Below are positions 36,783 to 45,279 of a DNA stretch of 64,000 nucleotides, piece by piece. The DNA lies in the NCBI GenBank assembly GCA_015232865.1, contig JADFYU010000003.1, forward strand, positions 84,601-148,600, written 5' to 3'. The notes under the pieces were generated by a model that saw only the letters and a program-made list of their open reading frames with translations, searched no databases and was not told the DNA's origin. Source of the stretch: Magnetococcales bacterium (GTDB taxonomy: Bacteria; Pseudomonadota; Magnetococcia; Magnetococcales; UBA8363). A program made the position numbers and the translations under genes. The first letter of the stretch is position 1, and each line of letters starts with the position of its first letter.

Positions 36783-38165
36783 ATGGTGAAAACCGGGATT
36801 CGTCCGACTGCCGTTGCCGGTACATTCTATCCCAAAGATCCCAACATACTGCGACGCATGGTACGGGGTTTTCTGGACAACGCCAAACCGGACCGGCTCG
36901 GAGAGCCTAAAGGGTTGATCGTTCCCCATGCCGGCTATGTCTACTCCGGTCAAATCGCCGCCCACGGTTATGTCAATTTGAGCCCGGCCGATCCCGGACG
37001 GCCCCGACGGGTTTTTGTGCTGGCTCCCAGCCACCGGGTTTATCTGGATGGGGTCTCGGTCGGCAACTATCACGCCTACGAGACCCCTCTGGGTCCGGTG
37101 GAAGTGGATCAATCCGTTGTCGAATCCCTGGCCATCCTGCCCGACGTCAGCCGCAGCCCCGCTGCCCATACCCAGGATCACGCCTTGGAGGTGCAGCTTC
37201 CTTTTCTCCAGGAGACCCTGGCGCATTTTCGTCTGGTTCCCATCATGTTTGGCGATATCAGCGGCGGTCAACTGGCCGACATCATCAGCCGCTGCTGGCA
37301 ACCGGAAGATCTGATTGTCATCTCCTCGGACCTCTCCCACTTTCACCCCGACGATAAAGCCCGTGAATTGGATCAGCGCAGCCACGAGGCGGTCCTCTCG
37401 GGAAAACCCAGATCAATCGAGTCCTGTGAAGCCTGCGGTCGAACCGGCATGTCGGCCCTGCTGGAGATCGCTCGCCGTCAGCAGTGGACCCCGAAGCTGG
37501 TCTTCTACGGCAACTCTGGCGACACCGCCGGGGATAAAAACCGGGTGGTCGGTTACGCCACCTATCTTTTTCACCCCCAGGGTCAAAACGGCCCCGCCGA
37601 TCCGGTCCACGCCCCCGAACAACCCGACCTGCCCAAACTGGTCCGGCATCATCTTCAGCAAATACTGACCGGCCAACCGGGAGAGAGCAGCCTGGCACTC
37701 GAAAAACGGTTTCCACAGCTCAACGACAAAGGCGCCACCTTTATCACCCTGACCAAAAAGGGACAACTTCGCGGCTGTATCGGCTCTCTTCTAGCCCATC
37801 GATCCCTGGCAGAAGATCTGCTGGAAAACAGCGTTGCCGCCACCCGCGATCCCCGCTTTCAGTTGGTAACCGCCCAGGAGCTTGCCGGATTAACAATTGA
37901 GGTATCCATCTTGAGCAAACCCGAACCCCTGACCTACGCCGATGGCGCGGATCTGCTGACCCGTCTAAAACCGGGGATTCATGGGGTGATTTTGGAGAAG
38001 GATGGCCGACGTTCAACCTTTCTCCCCCAGGTCTGGGATCAACTGCCCTCTCCCGCCCTGTTTCTCAGCCACCTCTGCCAGAAAGCCGGCCTCGGTGGTT
38101 CGTGTTGGAAAGAACAACCCCAGATTTTCACCTATACCGTCAATAAAATAAAAGAGTCGGCTTAG
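36783..38165 (+). CDS. MEMO1-AMMECR1 fusion protein (AmmeMemoRadiSam system)
   Basis: A 460-residue fusion. Residues ~1-270 are a MEMO-like domain related to metal-dependent dioxygenases (VPHAGYVYSGQIAAHGY, LAPSHRVYLDGVS, DHALEVQLPFLQ, ISSDLSHFHP). Residues ~290-455 are an AMMECR1 domain (FVTLTKKGQLRGCIGS-type: FITLTKKGQLRGCIGSLLAHR, LTIEVSILS, GVILEKDGRRSTFLPQVWDQ). In many bacteria these two domains are separate genes, together with a radical SAM enzyme, in the AmmeMemoRadiSam system. No radical SAM gene of that type is adjacent. The ATG at 36783 has AGGAAG upstream. The reaction is uncertain. Confidence 0.92.
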   Translation: MVKTGIRPTAVAGTFYPKDPNILRRMVRGFLDNAKPDRLGEPKGLIVPHAGYVYSGQIAAHGYVNLSPADPGRPRRVFVLAPSHRVYLDGVSVGNYHAYETPLGPVEVDQSVVESLAILPDVSRSPAAHTQDHALEVQLPFLQETLAHFRLVPIMFGDISGGQLADIISRCWQPEDLIVISSDLSHFHPDDKARELDQRSHEAVLSGKPRSIESCEACGRTGMSALLEIARRQQWTPKLVFYGNSGDTAGDKNRVVGYATYLFHPQGQNGPADPVHAPEQPDLPKLVRHHLQQILTGQPGESSLALEKRFPQLNDKGATFITLTKKGQLRGCIGSLLAHRSLAEDLLENSVAATRDPRFQLVTAQELAGLTIEVSILSKPEPLTYADGADLLTRLKPGIHGVILEKDGRRSTFLPQVWDQLPSPALFLSHLCQKAGLGGSCWKEQPQIFTYTVNKIKESA

Positions 38166-38171
38166 CGGAAG

Positions 38172-38915
38172 ATGGCCGGTTTTAAAGCCCACTTTTCCGC
38201 TGCCGCTGTCAGTGGCGGCCTGATGGCAACAACCCTGCTGTCAGCCCAGATCATCGAGGCCGACACAGCGATTTTTTGTTTTATCGCGGCCATTTTGGGC
38301 GGACTGCTGCCGGATATCGATTCCGACACGTCCACCATTCTCACCGTTAGTTTTACGGTTTTTGCGGTTATTTTTTCTTTTTTGGTCATGTTCAGTCAGG
38401 CGGCTTCCCTTTCCATAATGGAGCTGCTGATTCTATGGATGGCCGCCTTCGTCTTTTTTAAACTGGCGGTCTTTGAACTATTTACCCGCCTGACCGTCCA
38501 TCGGGGAATCTTTCACTCCATCCCGGCCGCCTTCGGCTGTTTTTACTTCACGCCCCTGTTCTTGGGACGATTGTTTCATATCCCCAACCAGAACCTCTGG
38601 CTGATCGCCGCCTTTCTGCTGGCCGGTTTTCTCATTCATCTGCTTCTGGATGAACTGGCCAGTTTAAACCTGTTCGGCTTGGGTGGCACCCGTAAATCCC
38701 TGGGCAGCGCTTTCAAATTCTACTCCGACGACCTTGCCGCTACGACTGGCCTCTACCTGACGACCGCTCTGCTCTATCATCTCAGCCCGGAGATAAACGG
38801 TTCGTTCGACCCCCTGCTGACCTGGGAGACCTGGGAGACCATTGCCAATCGGTTTTTTCCCGTCGGCGGCTGGTTCAGCGTTAAATTCAGCCTGTGGAAA
38901 TGGTGGATGTTTTAA
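38172..38915 (+). CDS. YdjM/DUF457-like membrane-bound metal-dependent hydrolase
   Basis: A 247-residue membrane protein with several hydrophobic segments. The family motifs GGLLPDIDSD near residue 42, TVHRGIFHS near residue 113 and HLLLDELAS near residue 157 give the conserved Asp and His residues of the YdjM/YbcI family of putative membrane metal-dependent hydrolases. It starts seven bases after the MEMO-AMMECR1 stop and is probably co-transcribed. Substrate unknown. Confidence 0.85.
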   Translation: MAGFKAHFSAAAVSGGLMATTLLSAQIIEADTAIFCFIAAILGGLLPDIDSDTSTILTVSFTVFAVIFSFLVMFSQAASLSIMELLILWMAAFVFFKLAVFELFTRLTVHRGIFHSIPAAFGCFYFTPLFLGRLFHIPNQNLWLIAAFLLAGFLIHLLLDELASLNLFGLGGTRKSLGSAFKFYSDDLAATTGLYLTTALLYHLSPEINGSFDPLLTWETWETIANRFFPVGGWFSVKFSLWKWWMF

Positions 38916-38940
38916 CCTGGATACGGAGAGAAAAAAATGG

Positions 38941-38969
38941 TTGACTATATTTGCCTAGACAGATATAAA
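38941..38969 (+). promoter_or_regulatory. Promoter with overlapping operator-like dyad for arsR
   Basis: TTGACT (38941-38946), a 17-base spacer and TATAAA (38964-38969) form a near-consensus sigma-70 promoter. An inverted repeat TATATTTG (38946-38953) / CAGATATA (38960-38967), 7 of 8 bases paired, covers the spacer and -10, as expected for an ArsR operator. The -10 ends 6 bases before the arsR ATG, so the transcript would have almost no leader. Confidence 0.8.
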
Positions 38970-38975
38970 TGAGCC

Positions 38976-39326
38976 ATGGATATTTTGGAGCAACTGGCCG
39001 CCCGCTATAAGGCACTCTCGGAACCCCTGCGCATTCGACTGCTCTGCCTGGTCGCCCATGCTGAAGAGATCTGCGTCTGTGATCTGGTAACAGCCACCGG
39101 CGTCTCCCAAAGCATGGTCTCCAGACATCTGGCCTATCTGCGCAACTCCGGCTGGGTCACGGCCAGGCGTGACAAACTCTGGATTCACTACCGAATCGCC
39201 CGACAGGCGGATGGGTTTGGTCAGGACATTTTAAAAACTCTGGTCAATCAGGCCGTTCTAAGCCAACAAATCCAGAAAGATCTGCAGGCCCTGAAAAATA
39301 TTCCAAGCTCCGGGCGCAACTGTTAG
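38976..39326 (+). CDS. arsR: ArsR-family arsenic-responsive repressor
   Basis: A 116-residue ArsR/SmtB winged-helix repressor. The metal-binding motif EICVCDL (Cys33, Cys35) in helix 3 and the DNA-recognition helix [16 protein letters not shown] are clear; a further Cys is the C-terminal residue. As(III) binding releases DNA and induces the operon. It is followed by an ArsJ-associated GAPDH gene and arsJ. No ribosome site precedes the ATG, consistent with the leaderless promoter placement. Confidence 0.94.
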   Translation: MDILEQLAARYKALSEPLRIRLLCLVAHAEEICVCDLVTATGVSQSMVSRHLAYLRNSGWVTARRDKLWIHYRIARQADGFGQDILKTLVNQAVLSQQIQKDLQALKNIPSSGRNC

Positions 39327-39385
39327 CTTTTAATTTATTTAAATTTATAAATACGTTTATCCGCATATACAAGATTGGAGAGAAC

Positions 39386-40393
39386 ATGTCTATTCGCATA
39401 GGAATCAATGGTTTTGGTCGCATGGGGCGCTTGGGTTTTCGAGTTGGGTTTGACTCACCGGAAATTGAAATTGTTCATATCAACGAGATAAATGGGGATG
39501 CCAACTGTGCGGCCCATCTTTTGAAATATGATTCAGTCCACGGACGTTGGGACCACGATGTCTCCTGCGATGGTCAGACCATCACGGTGGACGGCTCTCC
39601 AATCAGCTACTCTTCAGCCGTTCAACCGGGGGATGTGGACTGGGCGGCCATGGGGATCGACCTGGTTTTGGAGTGCAGCGGCGTTTTCAAGACCAAAGAA
39701 AAACTGCAACCCTATTTTGACCAAGGCATTAAAAAAGTGGTGGTCTCCGCTCCGGTTAAAGAGGGAGGATTGAACCTGGTCATGGGGGTCAACGACCATC
39801 TCTATGATCCCGACCAGCACCACATCATCACGCCGGCCTCCTGCACCACCAACTGCCTGGCACCGGTTGTCAAGGTGATGTTGGACGGTCTGGGAATCAA
39901 ACACGCCTCCATGACCACCATCCACGACATCACCAACACCCAGACCATTATCGATCTGGGTCACAAAGATCTGCGCCGGGCCAGAGCCTGCTCCCTCTCC
40001 TTAATTCCAACCTCATCCGGGTCGTCCAAGGCCATCATCCAGATTTTTCCGCAACTAGCCGGAAAAATGAACGGTTTGGCGGTACGGGTTCCGCTCTTGA
40101 ACGCCTCATTGACCGACATGGTCTTTGAAGTGGAACGCCCGACCACGGTCGAAGAGGTCAACGCCCTGATGAAAGCCGCTTCCGAAGGTCCGCTAAAAGG
40201 AATTTTAGGATACGAAGAGATCCCGTTGGTCTCCATCGACTATAAAGATGACCCCCGCTCCTCTATTATCGACGCCCTCTCAACCATGGTTATTAACGAA
40301 ACCCAGGTAAAACTGCTCGCCTGGTATGATAACGAGTGGGGCTATGCCTGTCGGATGATGGATCTGGTTGGCAAGGTGGTTCGGAGTCTGTAG
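39386..40393 (+). CDS. ArsJ-associated glyceraldehyde-3-phosphate dehydrogenase
   Basis: A 335-residue GAPDH with an NAD-binding N-terminus ([14 protein letters not shown]), catalytic Cys in [11 protein letters not shown], and the usual C-terminal [12 protein letters not shown]. Its features ([18 protein letters not shown]) match the branch found beside arsJ. There it uses arsenate in place of phosphate to make 1-arseno-3-phosphoglycerate, which ArsJ exports; that is established for other bacteria. Placement between arsR and arsJ supports this role over glycolysis. AGAGA lies upstream of the ATG. Confidence 0.93.
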   Translation: MSIRIGINGFGRMGRLGFRVGFDSPEIEIVHINEINGDANCAAHLLKYDSVHGRWDHDVSCDGQTITVDGSPISYSSAVQPGDVDWAAMGIDLVLECSGVFKTKEKLQPYFDQGIKKVVVSAPVKEGGLNLVMGVNDHLYDPDQHHIITPASCTTNCLAPVVKVMLDGLGIKHASMTTIHDITNTQTIIDLGHKDLRRARACSLSLIPTSSGSSKAIIQIFPQLAGKMNGLAVRVPLLNASLTDMVFEVERPTTVEEVNALMKAASEGPLKGILGYEEIPLVSIDYKDDPRSSIIDALSTMVINETQVKLLAWYDNEWGYACRMMDLVGKVVRSL

Positions 40394-40502
40394 TTTTTTC
40401 TGTCATCCGAGAAACGACGATTGGCGGTACATGCCGACAACGACCATTTCTCGGATGAAAACCTTTTTTCAACCGTTGACCACAACGAAAGAAAGAGCGC
40501 TC

Positions 40503-41756
40503 ATGACCGCATCTCCCGCTGTCGCTTCTGGTATACGAAACTATCTGTTGGTAACCTTGGCCTATTGGGCCTTTACCATCACCGACGGTGCCATCCACAT
40601 GTTGGTGGTGTTGCACTTCCACAATCTGGGTTATGCGCCGCTGGAGATCGCCTTTTTATTTCTCTTTTACGAGGTGTTCGGCATTGTCACCAACGGTGTC
40701 GGCGGCTACATCGGTGCCCGGTTGGGGCTCAATACCACCATGTTTCTCGGCATGGCGCTGCAAATCGTCGCCTTGAGCATGCTGGCGGTCGATCCCGGTT
40801 GGCTTTCCATCAGTTATGTCATGTTTTTCATGGCGCTATCGGGAATTGCCAAGGATCTCAATAAAATGAGCGCCAAATCCAGCGTAAAACTGATGGTTCC
40901 AGATGGGGAACAATCGGACTCCAGACTGTTCAAGATGGTCGCCCTGCTCACCGGCTCGAAAAACTCGCTCAAGGGGGCTGGCTTTTTTCTCGGCGGGCTG
41001 TTGCTGGCCGTTTTCGGTTTTCAGTTGGCACTGATCCTGTTGGCCTTCGGACTGTTCATCACCCTGATTCTTACCGGCTGGTTGCTACCCAAGGAGATGG
41101 GAAAAGCCAAAAGCAGCGTTAAGTTCAAACAACTTTTTTCCAAAACGCCGCAGATCAACCGACTTTCAGCCGCCCGGTTTTTTCTCTTTGGCTCGCGGGA
41201 TGTCTGGTTTACGGTGGGACTTCCGGTTTTTTTTGCTGAGCAACTCGCCTGGTCCCACACCCAGGTCGGCACCTTTCTGGCGCTCTGGGTGGTCGGGTAT
41301 GGAATTGTCCAGGCGCTGGCCCCGGCTCTGTTGCGCAACCGAAAAAACGACCAGGGACCCGATGGCGGCACCGCTCGCCTTTGGGCTTTCATCCTGACCC
41401 TTTTGCCGGCCGGTATCGCCATCGCCTTGACCCAGGGGTTTGATCCGGCTCAGGCCATCGTCATCGGCCTGGGATTGTTTGGGGTGGTATTTGCCCTGAA
41501 CTCTTCAGTCCACTCTTTTCTGATTCTTCTTTACTCCGATCGGGAGACAGTGGCCATGAATGTCGGGTTTTATTATATGGCCAACGCCGCCGGTCGCCTG
41601 ACCGGAACGGTGTTGTCCGGCGGACTGTACCAATTATATGGCCTTCAAGGCTGTTTATGGGCCTCGGTTGTCTTTGTTTCAGCCGCAACCCTCGTCTCCA
41701 TGGGATTGCCCGGCCATGAAAAATGGCAACAGATCCGCCACTCCCAACAGAGCTGA
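40503..41756 (+). CDS. arsJ: Organoarsenical efflux MFS transporter ArsJ
   Basis: A 417-residue major-facilitator protein with about twelve hydrophobic segments. The region GIAKDLNKMSAKSSVKLM and GSKNSLKGAGFFLGG is characteristic of ArsJ. It exports 1-arseno-3-phosphoglycerate formed by the preceding GAPDH, completing an arsenate resistance route that needs no reductase. I chose the ATG at 40503 because it begins just before the first membrane helix; a longer frame overlapping the gapdh stop is not needed. No arsC, arsB or acr3 gene is present in the window. Confidence 0.94.
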   Translation: MTASPAVASGIRNYLLVTLAYWAFTITDGAIHMLVVLHFHNLGYAPLEIAFLFLFYEVFGIVTNGVGGYIGARLGLNTTMFLGMALQIVALSMLAVDPGWLSISYVMFFMALSGIAKDLNKMSAKSSVKLMVPDGEQSDSRLFKMVALLTGSKNSLKGAGFFLGGLLLAVFGFQLALILLAFGLFITLILTGWLLPKEMGKAKSSVKFKQLFSKTPQINRLSAARFFLFGSRDVWFTVGLPVFFAEQLAWSHTQVGTFLALWVVGYGIVQALAPALLRNRKNDQGPDGGTARLWAFILTLLPAGIAIALTQGFDPAQAIVIGLGLFGVVFALNSSVHSFLILLYSDRETVAMNVGFYYMANAAGRLTGTVLSGGLYQLYGLQGCLWASVVFVSAATLVSMGLPGHEKWQQIRHSQQS

Positions 41757-41758
41757 GC

Positions 41759-41774
41759 GGGCGAAAAAACGCCC
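41759..41774. repeat. Hairpin between convergent genes
   Basis: GGGCG (41759-41763) pairs with CGCCC (41770-41774) around an all-A loop on the plus strand (all-T on the minus strand). It directly follows the arsJ stop and touches the stop of the convergent gene. No separate T-run, so terminator activity is uncertain. Confidence 0.4.
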
Positions 41775-42265
41775 TACCACATAATCAGCGGCTGACCAAA
41801 CCCCATGACCAGGGGAGGATAGACCATAACCACCGGATTGCTCGGCTCCGAACTAAAGTTGGAATAGAGTTGAATGGGTTTGGCATTGGATTCAACCGTT
41901 GGTTTCGCTTCCGGTTCTTTCTTGGTTTTTTTCTCAACTGGCGCAACCGGCGTCGTCACGACCTGGGCGGTATAGGCCGGAACATAGTAACTCTGGATAA
42001 CGGTGGTCGGAACCGCATAGGTCACGACAGTCGGAGTCACCGGCACATAATAATATGTCGGAGCCTGAATCTGATATTGAAAGGAATAAACCGGAACGCC
42101 ATAGGCCACATAGCCAACCGCAGTTGGGGACGCAGCAGCCAGGGCGGTCGGTGCCGGGTGAGCCAGAAAGGCCATATCCGCCTGAGCCGAAAGGGGAAAG
42201 CAAAGAGCCGCCGCCAAAACCGCCGCACCAGCCCGAACGGAATACCGCATATCAAGGTGATTCAT
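41774..42265 (-). CDS. Secreted Val/Tyr/Pro-rich protein of unknown function
   Basis: A 163-residue protein with a signal peptide (VRAGAAVLAAALCFPLSAQA) followed by a low-complexity region rich in Val, Tyr, Thr and Pro, with repeated YVP/YYVP blocks (PTYYYVPVTPTVV, SYYVPAYTAQVV), a short Lys/Glu stretch and a C-terminal aromatic tail. The ATG at 42265 has GGAGGGAG well placed, better than the upstream one. The composition suggests an extended cell-surface or periplasmic structural protein. I do not recognise the family. It is convergent with arsJ. Confidence 0.7.
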   Translation of the reverse strand: MNHLDMRYSVRAGAAVLAAALCFPLSAQADMAFLAHPAPTALAAASPTAVGYVAYGVPVYSFQYQIQAPTYYYVPVTPTVVTYAVPTTVIQSYYVPAYTAQVVTTPVAPVEKKTKKEPEAKPTVESNAKPIQLYSNFSSEPSNPVVMVYPPLVMGFGQPLIMW

Positions 42266-42453
42266 CTCTCTTCTCCCTCCTGGAAGCAAAGTAAGCGCAA
42301 AGTTACGACACCATACAATATTTCCACATCCGGTTCAAACTGAAAGCTAGAAACAGGCTGATCAAACCCCATTTTTCTCCGGCCAGCGGAAAACCGGCAG
42401 CATTGAATATTTTCAACCCCGGTCACTTATGAACCGATAAACGGCAGTTGAGA

Positions 42454-45018
42454 TCAGGTGGACTCCTTGACCTGACTCTTGACACAGTTGACCAAGGCTC
42501 TGGCTAAATGGGCTCCCCGTTGAAACCGCTTGTCGGGATTCAGGTGAATGGCGTTTGTAATAATCTCATCCAGACAATGGGGCAGGTCCGGGTTGAAAGT
42601 GAGGATGGAGGTGGGGGGGGCGTAGGATAAATTGGTCTCCAAATCTGAATAGACCCTCGTATCCTCGTCGAAGGGCACCTCCCCGGTCAACATTCGATAG
42701 AAGAGCACGCCCAGAGAAAACAGATCCGAACGGGAGTCGGCCTCTTCGCCTCGGGCACATTCGGGCGACAGGTGATAGGGGGTAGCCTGAGAGCGAATGG
42801 TCACCAACCGCCCGCCCTCCATTTTGATCAAACCGGACAGAGAAAAATTGGTCACTTTGACCCCTCGACTCGGCTGATCGAACAGAACGTTGGACGGCTT
42901 CAAATCGCCATGAACCACCCCTTTTTGATGGGCATAATCCAAGGCCATGGCAACCTTGGCGATAATTTGAATGACCAGAGAGACCGGAAGTAGATTTTTT
43001 TTCTCTAAAAAGGTCGACAAACTCTGACCCGGCAGATAATCCATGACGAAAAAAGCCTGGCCATACCGTTCGCCGCCCTGAGTGACGTTGACGATATTCG
43101 GATGGTTTAGCCCCTTGGTTACCTTGAGAATTTTAGCAAAACGCTTACAGGCCTTCTCCAATACCGCCGCTTCAAAAATCTCCGTCAAGGGGATGATCTT
43201 GACCGCCACCTGTCGGTTATCCTCGGGAGCACGTCCCAGAAAAACCGTGCCGATGGAGCCTTGCCCCAAAATTTTACCCATTTGATAGCGCTCCACTGAA
43301 AGAACCGATTCGGATTGTTCCGCTTTTGGTTCTGGCACCACCTGCTCTTTGGGAATGGACTCTTCCATTGTTTTCAATCGGGCCTGAATATCCTGAAAGT
43401 CTTTTTTGTATTCAACCATATAACTCAAAACTTCAGCCGCCTGCTTAAACTGCTTTTTTTGTTCAAACTCCGTAGCCAGATCATAGAGGATGGTCATCAA
43501 CATCGAGTCCATACGGCAACTTTTAAATTTTTCAAAGGCCAGGACCAATTGTCCCTGCCCCTGAAACGCCAGACCCAGCATGCGCTTGGAATCCTCTTTG
43601 ATCTCTTTTGTAGGCCGTACCACTCTGATTTCCCCGGCTTTGGATTGAAAAACAATCATCAAAAGAGATCCCGACAGCAGCAGCAAAAACGGTCCAACCA
43701 TGGGTAACCAAATTTGGAGTTGCGTCATCAGTTGAACATGAGCTGTCATCATCAAGGCGGCAATGAAAAGAGTGGTGACAAAGCCGCCTATACGACTGAG
43801 AAGGGGCAACAGCAACAGAAGATAAAGACCGACTCCAGCATATAAAAGCCATTTAAACTCTTTGGCCCGGTCCAGCACCCGATAACCGCTCTGGTTGAGC
43901 AGGGAGAGAATCCGATGCCCAAGCAATTCCACCGGTGCCATGGTCCTGGCAATGGGGGTTTTCACTCCCGGCGATATCGTGGGATCGGTCTCACCGATCA
44001 GAACCATTTTATTGTAGAGTTGATCGGCAGGGATCTGCCGATTGAGCAGATCGGAAAGAGAGAAGACTTTAAACGGCTGTCCGGCCTCCAGGGGGGTAAA
44101 ATAGTGTGGGTAGGTCTGATAATCGGAATCAACCGCCACGACCAACGGTCCAATTTGCAGTTTTTTGCCGGAAACAGTTAAATCTGACAACCTTAAATTA
44201 TGATTTTTTGCCACCGCGACCAAAGCCAGGGAGGGCAGTTGAATCCCCCCGTAAGAGAGCAGCAGTCGATATTTCCGGGCTACCCCATCAAACTCCGCCT
44301 CATGGAGAAAAAAGCCGATCCCGGCCATCCTTTTCCCCAAATCCGAACTCACGGGGTTGATGGATTTCACCAGATTGGGCTGAGCGAATGAAGCGTTCAA
44401 GTGAAGCAGATCAACCCCGGATTCAGCCATGAAATAGTCCGGTAGCCGTACCGATTGATCCAGCAGATAATGATTGGCAACCGTTAACGGCAGGATTTGG
44501 ATCACATTTTCAGCCTGCTCTAGCGCAGAGAGCAATTTTTGTTCGCCATCGACCGGTTTAACCTCTGAAGCGAGCATCTGATGCAGTTTGCTCAGATTGG
44601 CAGAGACGGTTTCAATGAGGGGAGAATCGGCCGGAAGGGCCTGGGAAATACTCTTTTGGATGTCGGCTTTTTCCAAAAATTCCAGAACCCTGACGACCCC
44701 CCTCTCTTTGGGTTGGACAGACTCCTGTAACAAGGGAATGGTGTTGACAATCAGTTTTGGTCCGCCCTGAGAAAGAATAGTGATCGCCTCGGCCAACCGG
44801 TCCCGAGACCAGGGAGACACTCCCAGATTCTTCACGGTTTTTTGATCGACAGCGACAACAACGACTCGATCGTCGGCAACACGTTGGACCAGACCGACCC
44901 CCACATCGTAAGCCCGATTTTCGAGATGTTGCATGGTTTTGGCCCGATCCTGATAAAGGAAAAAGACAATCAGTCCTAAAACCAGTACATACCTCATGTT
45001 TTTCATTAATCTCATCAT
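42454..45018 (-). CDS. CHASE2-domain Ser/Thr protein kinase-like protein with altered DFG motif
   Basis: An 854-residue protein. After an N-terminal membrane helix, an extracytoplasmic CHASE2 sensor (~30-400, with VVVVAVDQKTVKNLG and DPTISPGVKTPIARTMAPVELLGHRI) ends at two or three membrane helices (~420-490). A helical linker leads to an Hanks-type kinase (~575-840): glycine loop GQGSIGTVFLG, Lys in VAVKII, catalytic loop HGDLKPSNVLF, SPE-type HLSPECARG. The magnesium-binding DFG reads NFS (VTNFSLSG near residue 723), so Asp is replaced by Asn. It may be a weak kinase or pseudokinase. Start choice is uncertain (ATG at 45018, or a longer frame from 45171). Confidence 0.9.
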   Translation of the reverse strand: MMRLMKNMRYVLVLGLIVFFLYQDRAKTMQHLENRAYDVGVGLVQRVADDRVVVVAVDQKTVKNLGVSPWSRDRLAEAITILSQGGPKLIVNTIPLLQESVQPKERGVVRVLEFLEKADIQKSISQALPADSPLIETVSANLSKLHQMLASEVKPVDGEQKLLSALEQAENVIQILPLTVANHYLLDQSVRLPDYFMAESGVDLLHLNASFAQPNLVKSINPVSSDLGKRMAGIGFFLHEAEFDGVARKYRLLLSYGGIQLPSLALVAVAKNHNLRLSDLTVSGKKLQIGPLVVAVDSDYQTYPHYFTPLEAGQPFKVFSLSDLLNRQIPADQLYNKMVLIGETDPTISPGVKTPIARTMAPVELLGHRILSLLNQSGYRVLDRAKEFKWLLYAGVGLYLLLLLPLLSRIGGFVTTLFIAALMMTAHVQLMTQLQIWLPMVGPFLLLLSGSLLMIVFQSKAGEIRVVRPTKEIKEDSKRMLGLAFQGQGQLVLAFEKFKSCRMDSMLMTILYDLATEFEQKKQFKQAAEVLSYMVEYKKDFQDIQARLKTMEESIPKEQVVPEPKAEQSESVLSVERYQMGKILGQGSIGTVFLGRAPEDNRQVAVKIIPLTEIFEAAVLEKACKRFAKILKVTKGLNHPNIVNVTQGGERYGQAFFVMDYLPGQSLSTFLEKKNLLPVSLVIQIIAKVAMALDYAHQKGVVHGDLKPSNVLFDQPSRGVKVTNFSLSGLIKMEGGRLVTIRSQATPYHLSPECARGEEADSRSDLFSLGVLFYRMLTGEVPFDEDTRVYSDLETNLSYAPPTSILTFNPDLPHCLDEIITNAIHLNPDKRFQRGAHLARALVNCVKSQVKEST

Positions 45019-45207
45019 ACCCACACCAAAAAACCGGACACAATATACAACGATTTCACTCCCACGTAGATCTGATCGGGCACCGGATCGTTTCTCTTCA
45101 TTTTTTTCTACCAACCAATTGTGATAGACTCTGGAAATAGGATGGTTAAGCTGGAGTTTCGCCCTCAACATGAATCTGTCAGTTGGACGTGCACAAATGG
45201 GGCAACC

Positions 45208-45258
45208 GTTTGGTCTGTCTGCTCAAACAGAAAAAATCAAAGTCACCTTTCCGGGTGA
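45208..45258 (+). repeat. Conserved non-coding element, copy A (molybdenum operon leader)
   Basis: Forty bases from 45208 share 30 identities with 54639-54678, ending in an identical AAGTCACC. In both, TCACC is followed by a 5-6 base loop and GGTGA, a stem-loop (here 45243-45258). Copy A lies 22 bases before the moaE-mogA start on the same strand, so it could be a leader RNA element. No riboswitch class is claimed. Confidence 0.55.
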
Positions 45259-45279
45259 TTCAACCAATGGAAGCCTCAA

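Noticed and set aside
45172..45279. Moco riboswitch before moaE-mogA
   Set aside because: Position is suggestive, but I cannot match the known consensus with certainty. It is reported only as an unclassified element.
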